A stretch of 64,000 bases of DNA, from positions 11,735,596 to 11,799,595 of the forward strand of contig NW_004454173.1 in assembly GCF_000283155.1 (NCBI RefSeq), read 5' to 3'. The translations under genes were made by a program, and so were the position numbers. The DNA comes from Ceratotherium simum simum (lineage: Eukaryota; Chordata; Mammalia; Perissodactyla; Rhinocerotidae). The notes beneath the pieces were generated by a model that did not search any database, was not told where the DNA came from, and was given only the letters and a program-made list of their open reading frames with translations. Below are positions 11,258-23,442 of the stretch, one piece after another (the first letter of the stretch is position 1; each line of letters begins with the position of its first letter).

Positions 11258-12175
11258 TTTTTTTTTTCAATTGAGGTCACATTGGTTTATAACATTATGT
11301 AAATTTCAGATGTACATCATTATATTTTGTCTTCTGTATAGACTGCATTGTGTTCACCACCAAAAGTCTAGTTTCCATCCATCACCTTACATATGTGCCC
11401 CTTTACCCCTTTCATCCCCCCTCCCCCACCCTCTTCCCCTCTGGTAACCACTAATCTGTTCTCTGTATCTATGTTTTTGTTTGTTCATCTTCCACTTATG
11501 AGTGAAGTCATACAGTAATTGTCTTTCTCCGTCTGACTTATTTCTCTTAGCCTAATACCCTCAAAGTCCATCCGTGTTGTCGCAAATGGCAAGATTTCAT
11601 CTTTTTTTTTTTATGGCTGAATAGTATTCCATTGTGTATATATACCACATCTTCTTTATCCATTCATCCATTGATGGGCACTTAGGTTGCTTCCAAGTCT
11701 TGGCTATTGTGAATAATGCTGCAAGGAATCTTTTCAAATTAGTGTTTTCATGTTCTTCGGATAAATACCCAGAAGTGGAATAGCTGGATCACATGGTAGT
11801 TCTATTTTTAATTTTTTTTTTTAAGATCATAGGGTTTTTCTTTTTGAGGAAGATTGGCCCTGTGCTAACATCTGTTGCCAATCTTCCTCTTTTTTCTTTT
11901 TTCTCCCCAAAGACCCAGTACATAGTTGTGTATCATAGTTGTAGAGTTGTAGCTCTTCTATATGGGATGCTGCCCCAGCATGGCTTGATGAGCAGTGAGT
12001 AGGTCTGCACCCAGGATCTGAACTGGTGAACCCCGGGCCACTGAAGCGGAATGTGTGAACTTAACCTCTACGCCACCGGGCCAGCCCTGCATTTTTAATT
12101 TTTTGAGGAATCACCATACTTTTTTCCATAGTGGCTGCACCAATTTACATTCCCACCAGTAGTGTACAATACTCC
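11258..12175 (-). mobile_element. L1 3' end (ORF2 tail and 3' UTR), split by a SINE
   Basis: On the minus strand this is the C-terminal part of L1 ORF2 and the 3' end. The plus strand shows the poly-T start, then TTGGTTTATAACATTATG, GAATAGTATTCCATTGTGTA, TTGCTTCCAAGTCTTGGC and, after the SINE, CCATAGTGGCTGCACCAATT. It is 5'-truncated and no frame is intact. Confidence 0.9.
11818..12090 (-). mobile_element. ERE-type SINE inside L1
   Basis: The minus-strand head GGGCTGGCCCGGTGGCG and the two tail modules are clear. A 14-base duplication, ATTTTTAATTTTTT, lies at 11804-11817 and 12091-12104. It inserted after the host L1. Confidence 0.93.
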
Positions 12176-12314
12176 TGGAGTTTTTAGTTGCAAGAGCTAA
12201 TAAAATCCTTTTTTTTCCACTTATGACAGTTTGAGTTGGATTTCTCTCACAGAAAAGGCAGGAGACAGCGGGACTTGAGTGAAACCTGTAAGATTGAGTA
12301 GAATAATAACCTTT

Positions 12315-12510
12315 TGCTTTTGCATAGTACTTTATAGCTTTTGAAGCATGTTCACACATAATGACATTCGAACCTCACTGCGACCTTATGAAGTAGGCAG
12401 TCTTTATTATTATTTCCATTTTACAGAAGAGGAAATTGAGGTTCAGAGAAGCTAAGTGATGTGTGCAGAGACACAGGTTGGGGAGCAGCAGAGCCAGAGC
12501 ACAAATCCAG
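12315..12510 (-). mobile_element. MIR SINE
   Basis: Reverse-complement MIR core: ATTATTTCCATTTTACAGAA, GAGGAAATTGAGGTTCAGAG, GAAGCTAAGTGATG, CAGAGCCAGAGCACAAATCC. Confidence 0.8.
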
Positions 12511-12679
12511 GCTGTTTCCATGACCTGAAGAAGCTTCTGAAGATAAATCAGATTTGGGTGGGCAAAGAGGAGGCAGGGTGGGATTTTGGAGAACATATTT
12601 CTCAGTGACAATGGCTATTTCTGCTCCTTTTGCCTCTCCCATAATTGTGCAATACAGCACTAAACACATAATAACAACA

Positions 12680-12905
12680 ATCACTCACATTTATGGTTTG
12701 CCATGTGCCCAGCATTGGGCAAAGTAAGCACCTCACTAGGATTATCCATCTCCTCTGCTTCTCCCAACGTTCACATGAAGAAGGTGTTATTACTATCACA
12801 CCATTTAACTACGATGAAGTAACTCAAACTCAGAAAAGTGAAGCTACTGGCCCAAAGTGACCCAACAAGTAAGTGGAAGAGCGGGGACTGGAATCCAGGA
12901 CTGAC
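12680..12905 (-). mobile_element. MIR SINE
   Basis: Diverged reverse-complement MIR with TTATTACTATCACACCATTT, GAAGTAACTCAAACTCAG and AAGTAAGTGGAAGAGCGGGG followed by GGAATCCAGG. Confidence 0.7.
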
Positions 12906-13049
12906 CCCAAAGAACTCCCAGCCCCCATCTTAATCACCAGGCTGACTGGCCCCTTCACAAGGAATCCATTGACGCTGTCAGCAACTCCTGGCTGGCCTTT
13001 GGGCCTTTCAGTTAGAACTGGGGAGATGCGATTCTAGATTTTTCTTTTT

Positions 13050-13234
13050 TTTTGGTGAGGAAGATGTCGCTGAGCTAACATCTGCGCCAATCTTCCTCTA
13101 TTTTGTATGTGGGACACCGCCACAGCATGGTTTGATGAGTGGTGTGTATGTTCATGCCCAGGATCTGAACCCACGAACCCCAGACCGCCAAAGCAGAGCA
13201 TGTAAACTTAACCACTATGCCACTGGGCCAGCCC
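13050..13234 (-). mobile_element. ERE-type SINE, short form
   Basis: Minus-strand head GGGGCTGGCCCAGTGGCAT with a single tail module. A 16-base target duplication, CTAGATTTTTCTTTTT, is at 13034-13049 and 13235-13250. Confidence 0.93.
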
Positions 13235-13250
13235 CTAGATTTTTCTTTTT

Positions 13251-14389
13251 AATTGTATTTTTCCCCTCCTAACTCTAGGGCTATGTTCTGTAAAACTCCA
13301 CAGAGTACATAGCCCCTTTGGGTACTTCTCAACTGGCTCTACCTGGCTGGCCTGGGTAGCAGCAAATCCCACAGACGTTTCCAAATGACTCGTGCACCCT
13401 CCTAGCTTCCAATTTTCTGGCTCCTGCTGGTTCTCAGAAGCCTGGTGTGGCGCTGTAGGGGGAACAGGGGAAGGAGGGTCCTGGCAGCAGCCAGGCCCTG
13501 CACCCCGCAAACCCTAGGAAGGCTTCCCTCTGTGTCTCCCCGCCCCCCACCCTGGCCTGCTCTATCTCCACCCTGCGGGGAAGCAAATACAGCTCGTTGT
13601 CTATTTATTTTATAAAGTGCTGCCCTTGGTGTTCCAATCACCTCAGGGCACAGAGCGCAGAATTTTAAAACAATTAAAAGATATAAAACAGAGTATTGGC
13701 AATGACCTGGCAGCTTTTAAAAATCAGCAATAAAATGCCAGGTTGAGGAGGCCCAGCTCACCCTGGGCTGTGCAGGTCACCTGTGGGGTCTCCGTCAACG
13801 GGAGGGGCACGGAGTGATTTTCCTACAGCCTCTGTCTAAGCTGTTTGCTCACAAAGCCTGGATGTTCCCATCACCTTCCTTCAGACTCTCCCATCTGAGA
13901 CTTTATGACTCAGCTCAGGCCAGCATCAACTCGTTTATTTTCTTCCTGTGCCTGGCTGTGAGAGGCTGCAGGGTCTGACAAGGGACAGAGGGACAGGTCT
14001 GCTCTAAGTGCCCGGCATGGGGGACCAGCTTAGTTGTTGGCGTGTTACCGCCTGGACCTAGCCAGTAGTTGGTGACCAAATAATAACATCGATAATGACA
14101 GTATTATTAACAAGAGCTAAGATTGATTGAGGCTTCTGCTCTGTGAAGGGAGGAATGTTAGCTCATCTCTTCGGTTTCTCCAGCTTTGAAAAACATGTGG
14201 TTAGAACCAGAGGTGAGGAAACACAGCAAAAGCAACCATGTCACCCAGGTTGGGAGGAGGACTTGGGAAAAGGAAAGCACCATGTTGAAGTCACCTTAGC
14301 TTAAATGAAGGTTGGGTTGCAGCTGGGGCTCCAGCCATGAGAAACAGAGACGTTGATAATTGCACATAGGTTTGCTAAGGAACAGCGGT
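13251..14389. other. Unique sequence, nothing recognised
   Basis: No repeat or gene is recognised. Open frames at 13235-13640 on the minus strand are short and have no recognisable domain. Confidence 0.4.
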
Positions 14390-14525
14390 GAACCCAGACT
14401 TGGGAGATCTGAGCTGTGATTCCCAGCTCCTTTGGTACTGCGTGGCCTTGGGCAAGTCACTTTACTTCTCTGGACTTTAGTTTTCCACACAGTAAAGCGA
14501 AGAGACTGGCCTAGATAATCCCCTT
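14390..14525 (+). mobile_element. MIR SINE
   Basis: Sense MIR motifs: GACTTGGGAGATCTGAG, GGCCTTGGGCAAGTCACTTT, CTTCTCTGGACTTTAGTTTT and a decayed CTAGATAATCCC. Confidence 0.8.
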
Positions 14526-15374
14526 TTAATGCTACATTATAGGTTTCCCACCCTCAGAACTCAAATGATCATTGGCAAATATTTATTGACCACCTTCTAT
14601 CTGCCAGGCACCTGTAGGGATCTCTCAGGAAAAGCAACATTTTCCAATTTCTCAGTATCACGCAGGTTTCCCCCCAGGGGTCACAGCTCAATCTCCTGCC
14701 CTCTCCCAGGGGAGGGGGAAGAAGCATGCTTGGCTCAGTTACTCACTTATCACCTGCCTTCCCCGCTCTCCAAGTTGGTGGTATTGAGTAGCACTATTGA
14801 GTAGCAACCACTTTCTGGAGTTCCCTGAGCACCACTCCACCTCAAGAGCAGCCGCTGCCTCTCTCTGAGCTGTGCTGAGGTTTCCTTTCCCGTCTCATAC
14901 TGGCCGACTATCCTTCATCCTGTCCCAGCATCCCCCTGGCTGCATTCATCTCTCTCTACGCCTGGGTTTATTCAGCTGTGTTCTCCTCTGCTCCTGAGGC
15001 TATCTGTCACAGGACGCTGTCACAGCCCAGTTGGAGTTCACTTTGTCTTTCCCTCCGCCCCGTTCGCTGAGCAAACGTGTGCATCCAGCATTTCAGCCAT
15101 GGAAATTCTCTGGCCCCTTTGCTCTTGCCTAAAATGGAAACCTCAGTGGCTTTGCAGAAAAATTCCACATTCTCCTGCAACCTAAACTCAACGGCTATTT
15201 GTTGAATACTTACGATATGCTTAGCTGCTGTCATGCCCTCAAGAGGCTTATGATGTTGGTGAAATGAAACATTTCGACACATGTGAAACAATTTGAAAAT
15301 AGCAAAGCACAGTAATGTTGTTGTACCATCATTAGCTGCCAAGATGTGCGGTACTATACCACCATCTAACACTA
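14526..15374. other. Unique sequence, nothing recognised
   Basis: No gene or clear repeat is recognised. A minus-strand open stretch at 15007-15399 has no identifiable motif. Confidence 0.35.
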
Positions 15375-15560
15375 GTAGATGCTGACACGTACTGAGCACT
15401 TATGCACATCGTGTTTAAACCTCATGACAAGCCAATGAGTTGGGTATCATTGTCCCCATTTTACAAATAAGCAAACCAAGTCACAGAGAATTTAATTGGC
15501 CTATAATCTCATGGATGGTAAGACAACCCAGCTCTTTCCAACTCCAAAGTGTATGCATTT
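15375..15560 (-). mobile_element. MIR SINE
   Basis: Reverse-complement MIR: TACTGAGCACTTATG, TTGTCCCCATTTTACAAATA, AGCAAACCAAGTCACAGAG. Confidence 0.75.
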
Positions 15561-17925
15561 AAAACCCTAACTCAACGCTCAGCCACTGCTTTGTAAGCTC
15601 TGTGAAGGGGGAGTCTAGACGTTTTGCTCATGCCTGTCTTCCAGAACCATTTTGCCAGTGCTTACCATAGTAAATGCTTAATTAAAAAAAAAAAAACCTA
15701 TATATGTATACACGCACACATATTGCATGCTGCACCTCTTATGGACAGAAAGACCTATAGGAAAAGCTAGACAAAATGGTCTGTTTTCTAGAGTCAGATG
15801 TGGGAAGAATGTTGAGGGATTTGAAGGATTGTGAAGTTTAACCTCGGCCATCCCGGTATCCTAGAGGACGGGCTTGAGGATAAAAGAGCGGGGGATAGAA
15901 AAGGAGAGAAAGTAAAACAAAAACACACGGTGATAACAAAAATCACACCCCACAGCACTGCTCCTCTTTCTGGGGAGCTCTCGCCCCCGCCCTGTCCCCT
16001 GTGCACACAGCCCCCCTGCGGGAGGGCAGGGGTGGCCTCTTTTGTGCTGTGTGGGTGTGGGTCTCACAGGGCTGTGGGCCTCGGGAGGATGTGCTGGCTT
16101 CACGCTCCCTCGTATCCCCCAAGGTGGGTTGGTCCCACAGAGTGAACACTGTTGAAATGAATTGTAATTAAGAGTGCCCCATGCCACTGAGCTTGTTTTC
16201 AGTCTTTTTTTTTTCTGGTTCTTATGTGATGCTTTTGGGAAGTAGCAATGATATAGGAAGAAAGAGCAGTAGAGAAACCCCTTGGTAGTTGTAAGTGGAA
16301 ATGAATGTGGTGTCATTTTTTTCAAAGCCCTGAGTCTGATCTGTCCCAGATTGGATTCTCATTCTTAAAAGAAAAAGAGGGAAAGAAAGGAAGATGCATC
16401 TCCCCGTCAGCCAGGAGGGTCTGCCTCAAAGAGGATGGAGGGGGAAACCTTCCATTTTATTGGTTTGTTCTGCTGAGTCCTTCTCTCCAGGATGCTGTTT
16501 AGTGCCCCGAGTGAAGTGGAAATGAAGAACAGGTGAGCAGTCAGATGTGACAAGCTTTAATGGACCCAGCACCCCTTTGGGAATGAGGCAAGGCTCTTGC
16601 TGGCACTCAGGACCAACTCTCTTCCAGTTCAGTGGGCTTTGTTTTTGTAATGGGAATTTCTCTTCCTCAGGAGGCCCCAAATGGAGGAGTATTACTGTCT
16701 TCAGTAGCAGTGGGGCTGCAGCATCTTTAAAGAGAACTGACGCCTCTGTTTGGGATTGGTCCCCTTGGCTCACTGGGGGCCTTGGGAAATCTTGAACTTC
16801 CTGGTTGGTGGGGAGAGTGGGTTCCCTGACCCCATGAACAGAGTGGTGCTGTGATTACCTGGGGCTTCCAAGCAACGAGCTGGGATGGTTCCGGGAGTGA
16901 AGGCTTCTGTGGGCTGGTGTGGATCCAGACCTGGGGGTCTTGGGACCACCACAGTATCTCTGTGGGATCAGTGGGGTGGAGTGTTCTATAACGAATGAGG
17001 TCTTGGATTTGGGCTGGGAGGGTGGGAAAGGAAGCCTACCTAATAATAATGAGGTTGCAGAGCAGGAGTAAGAGGCAGGCATTCTGTGTTGCTGTGTTCC
17101 AGACCCTGGGCTAAGTATCTTATTTATTAATGTGTGAGAGCGATGCTTTCATTCCCCAACACTAACAAAAATTTGGTCTTTGCCAATTAGCTTCTTCTTC
17201 TCTCCTGCCCTGCAGGGTTTTCCTGGCTACCGAGCTTTTTAAGACATAGACTCAGAGGAATGGATACAGAGAGGCAGGGGGAAAGGGAAGGATGGTTCTT
17301 GTTGGACCAGCTCCAAAGCTCTCCTTTGTTGTGGGCAGAGTGTCAATGAAAATTAAAAAATGAAGTAAGAGAAACTTACCTAGTGAGCTAAGTCAACCTA
17401 CATAAAAAACGTGGTATGGGGAGGAATGAAAAGCAGAAAAAAATTTGTGGGTTGGGTGTTAGGTAGGATGGCCAGAAAAAATACAGGACACCAGCTACAT
17501 TTGAATTTCAGATGCACAACAAATAATTTTTTAGTATAAGGATTCCCTAATATTGCATGGGAAATATTTATACTAAAAAAACATGATTTGTTGTGTATCA
17601 AAATTCAAAAGCTAACTGTAAACAGCATTTGAATTTCACATCCTTTCTGTTGTTTGTTTTATTTTGCTAAATCTGGCGAGTCTGGTGTTAGGGAGAGTTT
17701 TGTGAGATGTCTAGAGTTGAGATTCTGGAGCAGTTGGTGGTGGGGGGTAGGGGAATTGAGCAGAAGAGGAAATGATATTTTAAGAAATGTTACTGTGGTT
17801 TATAAACTGGATCCCCTTTTATGTTCTTTGAGTGCTGCTAGTACAATTAGAAAACTATAAATTGCATTTGGTTTTAGAACTGTCTTCTTCAAAGGTAACT
17901 CCATGAGAGACTGGGTGATATGAGA
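15561..17925. other. Unique sequence, nothing recognised
   Basis: About 2.4 kb with an A-rich run at 15683-15696 and a T-rich run near 16206. No gene, RNA or repeat family is recognised. Open frames at 15861-16325 and 16426-16773 on the minus strand show no domain. Confidence 0.4.
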
Positions 17926-17929
17926 TGCT

Positions 17930-18115
17930 GGTGCATGTCTGGGGTGCATATACATTATCTCATATAATCCTGACAATTATGCAAGGTCAGCAGCATTATT
18001 CTTGCTTTACAGATGAGAAACTTAAAGCTCAGAGAGGTTAAATAACTTACCCAGGGTCATACAGTAAGTAGTGGAGATAGATTCCAAGCCTAAATTCATT
18101 TGACTTCCTATGCTC
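17930..18115 (-). mobile_element. MIR SINE
   Basis: Reverse-complement MIR: CATTATCTCATATAATCCTG, CTTGCTTTACAGATGAGAAA, AAGCTCAGAGAGGTTAAATA, ACTTACCCAGGGTCATACAG. Confidence 0.85.
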
Positions 18116-18171
18116 TAAAGAGCCCCTTAAAGCTGAATCTCTCCTTCCCAACTAAATATTGCTCGAAGATA

Positions 18172-18481
18172 TTTTTTTTTTTTTTTTTTTTTTGTGAGGG
18201 AGATCAGCCCTGAGCTAACATCCGTGCTAATCCTCCTCTTTTTGCTGAGGAAGACCGGCTCTGAGCTAAAATCTATTGTCAATCCTCCTCCTTTTTTTCT
18301 TCCCCAAAGCCCCAGGAGATAGCTGTATGTCATAGTTGCACATCCTTCTAGTTGCTGTGTGTGTGACGTGGCCTCAGCATGGCCGGACAAGCGGTGCGTC
18401 GGTGAGCAACCGGGATCCGAACCCCGGGTCGCCAGTAGCGGAGCGCGAGCACTTAACCGCTAAGCCACTGGGCCGGCCCCA
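18172..18481 (-). mobile_element. ERE-type SINE, long composite form
   Basis: The minus-strand head GGGGCCGGCCCAGTGGCTTA has a CpG-rich promoter region (GGTTCGGATCC), the CTGGGGCTTTGGGG module, two tail modules and a long poly-A (poly-T on plus). TCGAAGATA flanks it at 18163-18171 and 18482-18490. It looks relatively young. Confidence 0.94.
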
Positions 18482-18490
18482 TCGAAGATA

Positions 18491-19519
18491 CTTTTTAAAA
18501 ACATACTTGAATGTAATATGCTAAATGCATGTAGAATATACTCATGGATTTTTAGCACTCCTTTTTCAGTTGAAGTGACAGTTATCTGGAGAAGATAAGG
18601 GTCACACACATGGTTAGTGGCAGAGCCAAGACTGCAACACGGACTCACAGAGGGAGCAGGGATTGAGAGCTCCAGGGGACAGCTGAAGAAAATGAGGCAG
18701 GTCAAGTTGACCGCCCGTTCATTGTTGGCCTTCTCCTGCCTCAAATCACCCCACCTCTCCCCCTCCCACGGCCCTCCCTCTCCAGGCATTGAGCCATGTC
18801 CCGTTTCTACATGTCCCTGCTCTGAACCAGCTGTCATAATCCCTGCAAGGTGTTAGCTGATAACAGCCTGTGGGAGGATCATAAAATGCTGGACCAGTGG
18901 AGGATATTAAAGGCTGTTGAGGTCTGAAAGCAAGTGTGTGCCGAGACAGATATTGCAGGAGATGCCAGAGGGCCTGGCCACCGGGAGGCCTTGCAAGGTG
19001 GCATTTACCTTGGGGCGTTCACTCTGGTCCAGTGTCTGGCCCATTCCCAGCCTTGCTAGTTGAGACATTCCATCTTCTCACACCCCAAGTTTGACTGGAT
19101 GCAGTGATGACGACTCATAGCAACAAAGCTCCAAGAGAGAAATGCAAACAAAAAAGCCAATTTATTGATGTGCAGTAACACATGAACCTCCTAAGCTGAC
19201 TTTAGCCTGATCAGCACCTTCTCTCTCGTGGGTCGAGAAGGTACGTGGAGAATCAAGGTATCAACTGGTGGTTCAGGCTCCTGGCATCCGGACAGGAGAG
19301 TTAGGCGGAGAAGACCAGAGTTTACTGGCATTGATCCCTAAGGTCTGGGGCTGTCACTTCCCCCAGGAAGGAACACCTGCCACAGTGGCTGGATGCACGC
19401 CCCCATCACACCGGGCATAGTCTCTTCTGGGCAGCACTAGGGTATGGCAGGTATCAGACCAGGCCCAGGGAGGAAATAAACAGCACGCTCCAAAGGAGTA
19501 GTGATTGCAGAGAGTTTGA
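18491..19519. other. Unique sequence, nothing recognised
   Basis: No gene or named repeat is recognised in this kilobase. Confidence 0.35.
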
Positions 19520-19900
19520 AGAAGAGAATCTTTTTAAAACCAACAAGGGATGATGAAGCACCCCCAGTCTAGCAACCATGGGAGTAAGGACCCCTCCAGG
19601 GCAAAAGGAGGAAGCAGTTACCAGAACCTGGAGAGAGCTGGAGCTGCGCTGTAAGGGAGGGCATTTCCACAGGATCGGTGGCCTTTGTAGAGAAATACAG
19701 CCACTGCCGAAGCAGTCTAGCAGGGGGGAACCCAGGGAAGAAATACTCTGGCCTCTCTCCCACTGTCCTCTGATCCTGCTCGTGCCTCCCACTGGCTGAA
19801 CACAGCTGGAAGCCTGAGGGCTTGATGCTGTCAGTAGAGGCCGGCCTCCCAGATCACAGGGCAGGTGGAGAAGGTGGAGAGTGGCTCTGGATGGGCCGAT
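19520..19900 (+). repeat. Unnamed interspersed repeat, same family as 25145-26235
   Basis: AACCAACAAGGGATGATGAAG, GCAGTTACCAGAACCTGGAG, a TTTGTAGAGAAATACAG-like stretch and GGAGAAGGTGGAGAGTGGCT have counterparts in the same order at 25145-26235 (CCAGAACCTGGAAATAG, GTCCATAGAGGCC, AAGGGTGGAGAGTGGATCTG). I cannot assign the family name. Confidence 0.5.
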
Positions 19901-20384
19901 AGTGATCCCTGGCACATGCGCCTGCAAGCATTGTGCCTCCTCTTTCCCATGCCTCCCTCCCGCCCTGCTTCTGCTTGAGACATTCCAGAATAATCCCTTC
20001 TATCTGGCTACACAGGGCTCTTCTTGCTCTGAGAAGCATTTTCTCTTTTTAAGATGACCCTGGTCATCTCTATTCTGGTGAGTTACATGACAAATTCATT
20101 AATGTAATCTTATGATCTCATTTTCCTCGTTTTCTCATGTTTTTTAAGGGCCAGGGTAGGGGTGCCTCACAGAAGTCTCCACGAACCAACCTAATTCAGC
20201 CTCGTTGAATAGAAGAGTTAAGGGCAGAGAGAACTCGAGGGCAGGCCAGGGCTCTCTCAAATACTCTTGGCATCACCTTTACCAGGAGTGTTTGCCCTTT
20301 GAAAGGGACTCTTAAACACGCGAAATTTAAGACCCAAAGGAATGTCTCTCAAATGGCAAAATTTCAGTCTAGTAGTGGGGAGGT

Positions 20385-20865
20385 GTGGTGGGCTGAATAA
20401 TGGCTCCCCAAAGATGTGCACATCCCGATCCCCAGAATCTGTGGATATGTTGCCTTATATGGAAAAATGGACTTTGCTGATGGGATTAAATTAAGGATCT
20501 TGAGATGTGGGGATTATCCTGGATTATCTGGGTAGGGCCAATGTAACCATAAGGGTCTTTATAAGAGGGAAGTTGAAGGGTCCGAGAGAGAAGATGTGAC
20601 AACAGAAGCAGAGGATGGATTGACGAACTTTGAAGATGGAGGAGAAGGAGACATGAGCCAAGAAATTCAGGAGACCTCTAGAAGCTAGAAAAGGCAAGGG
20701 TTCTCTTCCTAGAGTCTCCAGAGGAAACACAGCCTTTGATTTTAGTCCCATAAGACCCATTTTGGACCTCTGACCTCCAGAACTGTAAGAGAATAAATTT
20801 TTGCTGTTTTAAGTCACTAAATTTATGGTAATTTGTAACAGAAGTCATAAAAAACTAACACGAAG
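20385..20865 (+). mobile_element. MaLR-type solo LTR (MLT1/MST-like)
   Basis: This is a clear sense MaLR LTR: GTGGTGGGCTGAATAATGGC at the start, TTGCCTTATATGGAAAAATG, TTAAGGATCTTGAGATG, TGACCTCCAGAACTGTAAGA, the AATAAATTTTTGCTGTTTTA polyadenylation region and a terminal AGAAGTCATAAAAAACTAAC. Confidence 0.88.
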
Positions 20866-22255
20866 GATTTCTTTGGGGAAAGAAAGAAAATTGAGGCTCC
20901 TTTCCAACATCATTTGATCGCAGGCTATACTAAGACCTGCTTAGGATGGCTTTTTTGCCAACCAATTTTGGGTCTCTACACAGACACCAATGGACTCTAT
21001 CCTAAGCATAAAAGCTATTCTGGTAATCTGTCCCATGATGGGCACAACTGATGCTAAAGTGGGTTTCTGCTGGATAAGCATGTTCCCAGTCCTTGTCCTT
21101 CATGCTCACCAGGCTGGGGGTGATTGGGGTCCTCCTATCCCCAAGACCTTGGAGCAGAGAGCTCTGCGTTCCCAGAAAGTCAAGCAAGAGAGGCAGGAGA
21201 TGCGGCGAGGAGGCCCCTCCAGGCAGGAACGGTTGGTGAAAAAGTTAAGGAGTGACACAAAGGACACCTTTCCTCTTGGCACTCTACTGCAAAAATAGCC
21301 CAAGGAAAGGGCTTTGAATCTGCTTTGAACTGGAATGCTTGGGGAAAAAAAATCCACTACATAAATTTCCTGTCATTTAGCAGATTTCCTTAGTTCTGTC
21401 TCCACCCCTGCGGTGACCCCAACAGGCTCTCAGGAAGAGGTCCTTCTCTGTAAAGCTGTTTTCTTTCTTCTTCAATTAAGTCACGCACTACATGGAAATG
21501 AAGAGGACAACCCTTAAAACGTGCCTTTAGAATGAAATGGTATATGAAAAGGCTTAAATCCATTTCAGAGACAGCCTCTTCTGTCAGAAATCAATACCGT
21601 CCTTGCATTCTACAATGTGCCAGTTCATCAAGGGAAAATGGCTCCAATTCTCCATTTAACATTTTCAAAACTCATATTAAATTCCAAGATTTTATATCTG
21701 CTGTTGCCCATTTAGGACCTAGTTGTAAATCTGAAGTCTCTCCCCAGCTTACGAGTCTGACAGAGCTGGATAAAAACTTTTGTAATCAAGTTCGATAAAG
21801 AATCACAAATCTCCATCTTGTGATTTTAGTTTACAACAATCTTTGTAAATAACATCTTCCTGCCTTGATGTTTGTTAATATTTGTCATCTTTTAAAAAGA
21901 GATAAAATAGAAGTACTATGTAAACTCTTACCTCTTAGATGGAAATTACTGTTAGTAGAGGATTTAAGGAGAAAGATATCTTCCTAGTGGCATTTATAAA
22001 GAATGACCATGAAAAGCCAGAAAGTGGAATCTTTAGTGACAACCATCGTCTGCCACTGATGGCATTCCCAGGGAAACAGAAGATAGCCATCATCCGGAAT
22101 TCTTAAAAAAGACTCCCCTTTGCCCATTCGCATTTATTTCAGTCCTGTAATGCGCAGTCATGCACCCATCCTTCCAAACTATCCTTAGGCTAGAAATAAA
22201 AGTGCCAGTTTCCTCCAAGCCTGTTTTGGGTGAGCTCCTTCAGAATCAGAAACTT
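20866..22255. other. Unique sequence, nothing recognised
   Basis: No gene or named repeat is recognised. Open frames at 20990-21298 and 21532-21798 (plus) lack any motif I can place. Confidence 0.4.
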
Positions 22256-22273
22256 AAAAAAATTAATAAAAGC

Positions 22274-22520
22274 GGTGCCGATCCCGTGGCGCAAGCAGTT
22301 AAGTGCGCACGCTCCACTGCGGCAGCCCAGGGTTCTCTGGTTCGGATCCTGGGTGCGCACCAACGCACTGCTTGTTAAGCCATGCTGTGGCAGCGTCCCA
22401 TATAAAGTGGAGGAAGATGGGCATGGATGTTAGCCCAGGGCAAGTCTTCCTTAGCAAAAAAAAAAGAGGAGGATTGGCAGATGTTAGCTCAGGGCCGATC
22501 TTCCTCACACACACACACAC
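22274..22520 (+). mobile_element. ERE-type SINE
   Basis: Head GTGCCGATCCCGTGGCGC with GCAGTTAAGTGCGCACGCTC and TGGTTCGGATCCTGG, then two tail modules and a (CA)n tail. The flanks AAAAAATTAATAAAAGC and AAAAATTTAAAAAAGC look like a decayed target duplication. Confidence 0.9.
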
Positions 22521-22607
22521 AAAAATTTAAAAAAGCTGTATTTTTATTCAAGCAAGTTGGACTCTGAGTTCTCTGTGTTTTCCTATCTGTAAAAAGAGAG
22601 TGGAAAT

Positions 22608-22682
22608 AATATTATATATACATATACGTATGTACATACATACAGACGTATGTATGTACATATGTAATATACATAATATGTA
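22608..22682. repeat. AT/GTAC-rich palindromic simple repeat
   Basis: A degenerate (ATAC)n/(GTAT)n stretch in which the left arm ATGTACATACATAC is followed by AGAC and then GTATGTATGTACAT. This is a perfect 14-base inverted repeat, and less perfect pairing extends outward. Confidence 0.9.
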
Positions 22683-22927
22683 CTACTGTTGTGAAGATAA
22701 GTGTGGAATGGTGAACATCAATTTCAGGACAGTGGTCACCTCTGAGGAGGAAGGAGGGGATACAATGAGAAGTCGTTACATAGGAAGCTTCAGGTGAATT
22801 TGTAATGTTTTACCTTTTTAAACTAAGTAGTTCACAAATGCTCGTTATATTATTGGCTATGCCTTTTTTATTTGCACATATGCCATATTTTATAATTAGA
22901 ACAAATTTTAGAGAGGTTTAGGGTTTC

Positions 22928-23442
22928 ATGATAGTTAATTTTATGTGTCAACTTGACTGGATAGGGGATGCCCAGACAGCTGGTAAAACATTATTTCTGG
23001 GTGTGTCTGTGAGAGTGTTTCTGGAAGAGATGAGCATTTGATTCATTGGATTGAGTCAACGGTACCCCCTCACCAATGTGGGCAGGCATGACCCAGTGCA
23101 CTGGGTGCCTGAATGGAACAAAAAGGCCAAGGAGCGGTGAATTTTCTCTCTCTTCTTGAGCTGGGATGACCATCTTCTCCTGCCCTGAGATATCGGAGCT
23201 CCTGATTCTCTGGCCTTCAGACTCCGGGACTTATACTAGTGGCCCGCTGGTTCTCAGGCCTTCAGACTCGGACTAAATTATATCACCTGCTTTCCTGGTT
23301 TTCCAGCTTGCAGATGGCTGATTGTTGGACTTCTCGGCTTCCGTAACCACATGAGCCATTTCCCATAATAAATCTCCTCTTATATCTATCTATACATATT
23401 CTATCGTTTGTGTTTCTCTGGAGAGCCCTGACTAATACAGGT
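22928..23442 (+). mobile_element. Solo LTR-like repeat (ERVL/MaLR type)
   Basis: Starts TAGTTAATTTTATGTGTCAA and CTTGACTGG, continues with GAATGGAACAAAAAGGCC, repeated GGCCTTCAGACTC words, and the 3' region ATAATAAATCTCCTCTTATA ending TGGAGAGCCCTGACTAATAC. This is a common mammalian LTR pattern. The subfamily is not assigned. Confidence 0.8.
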
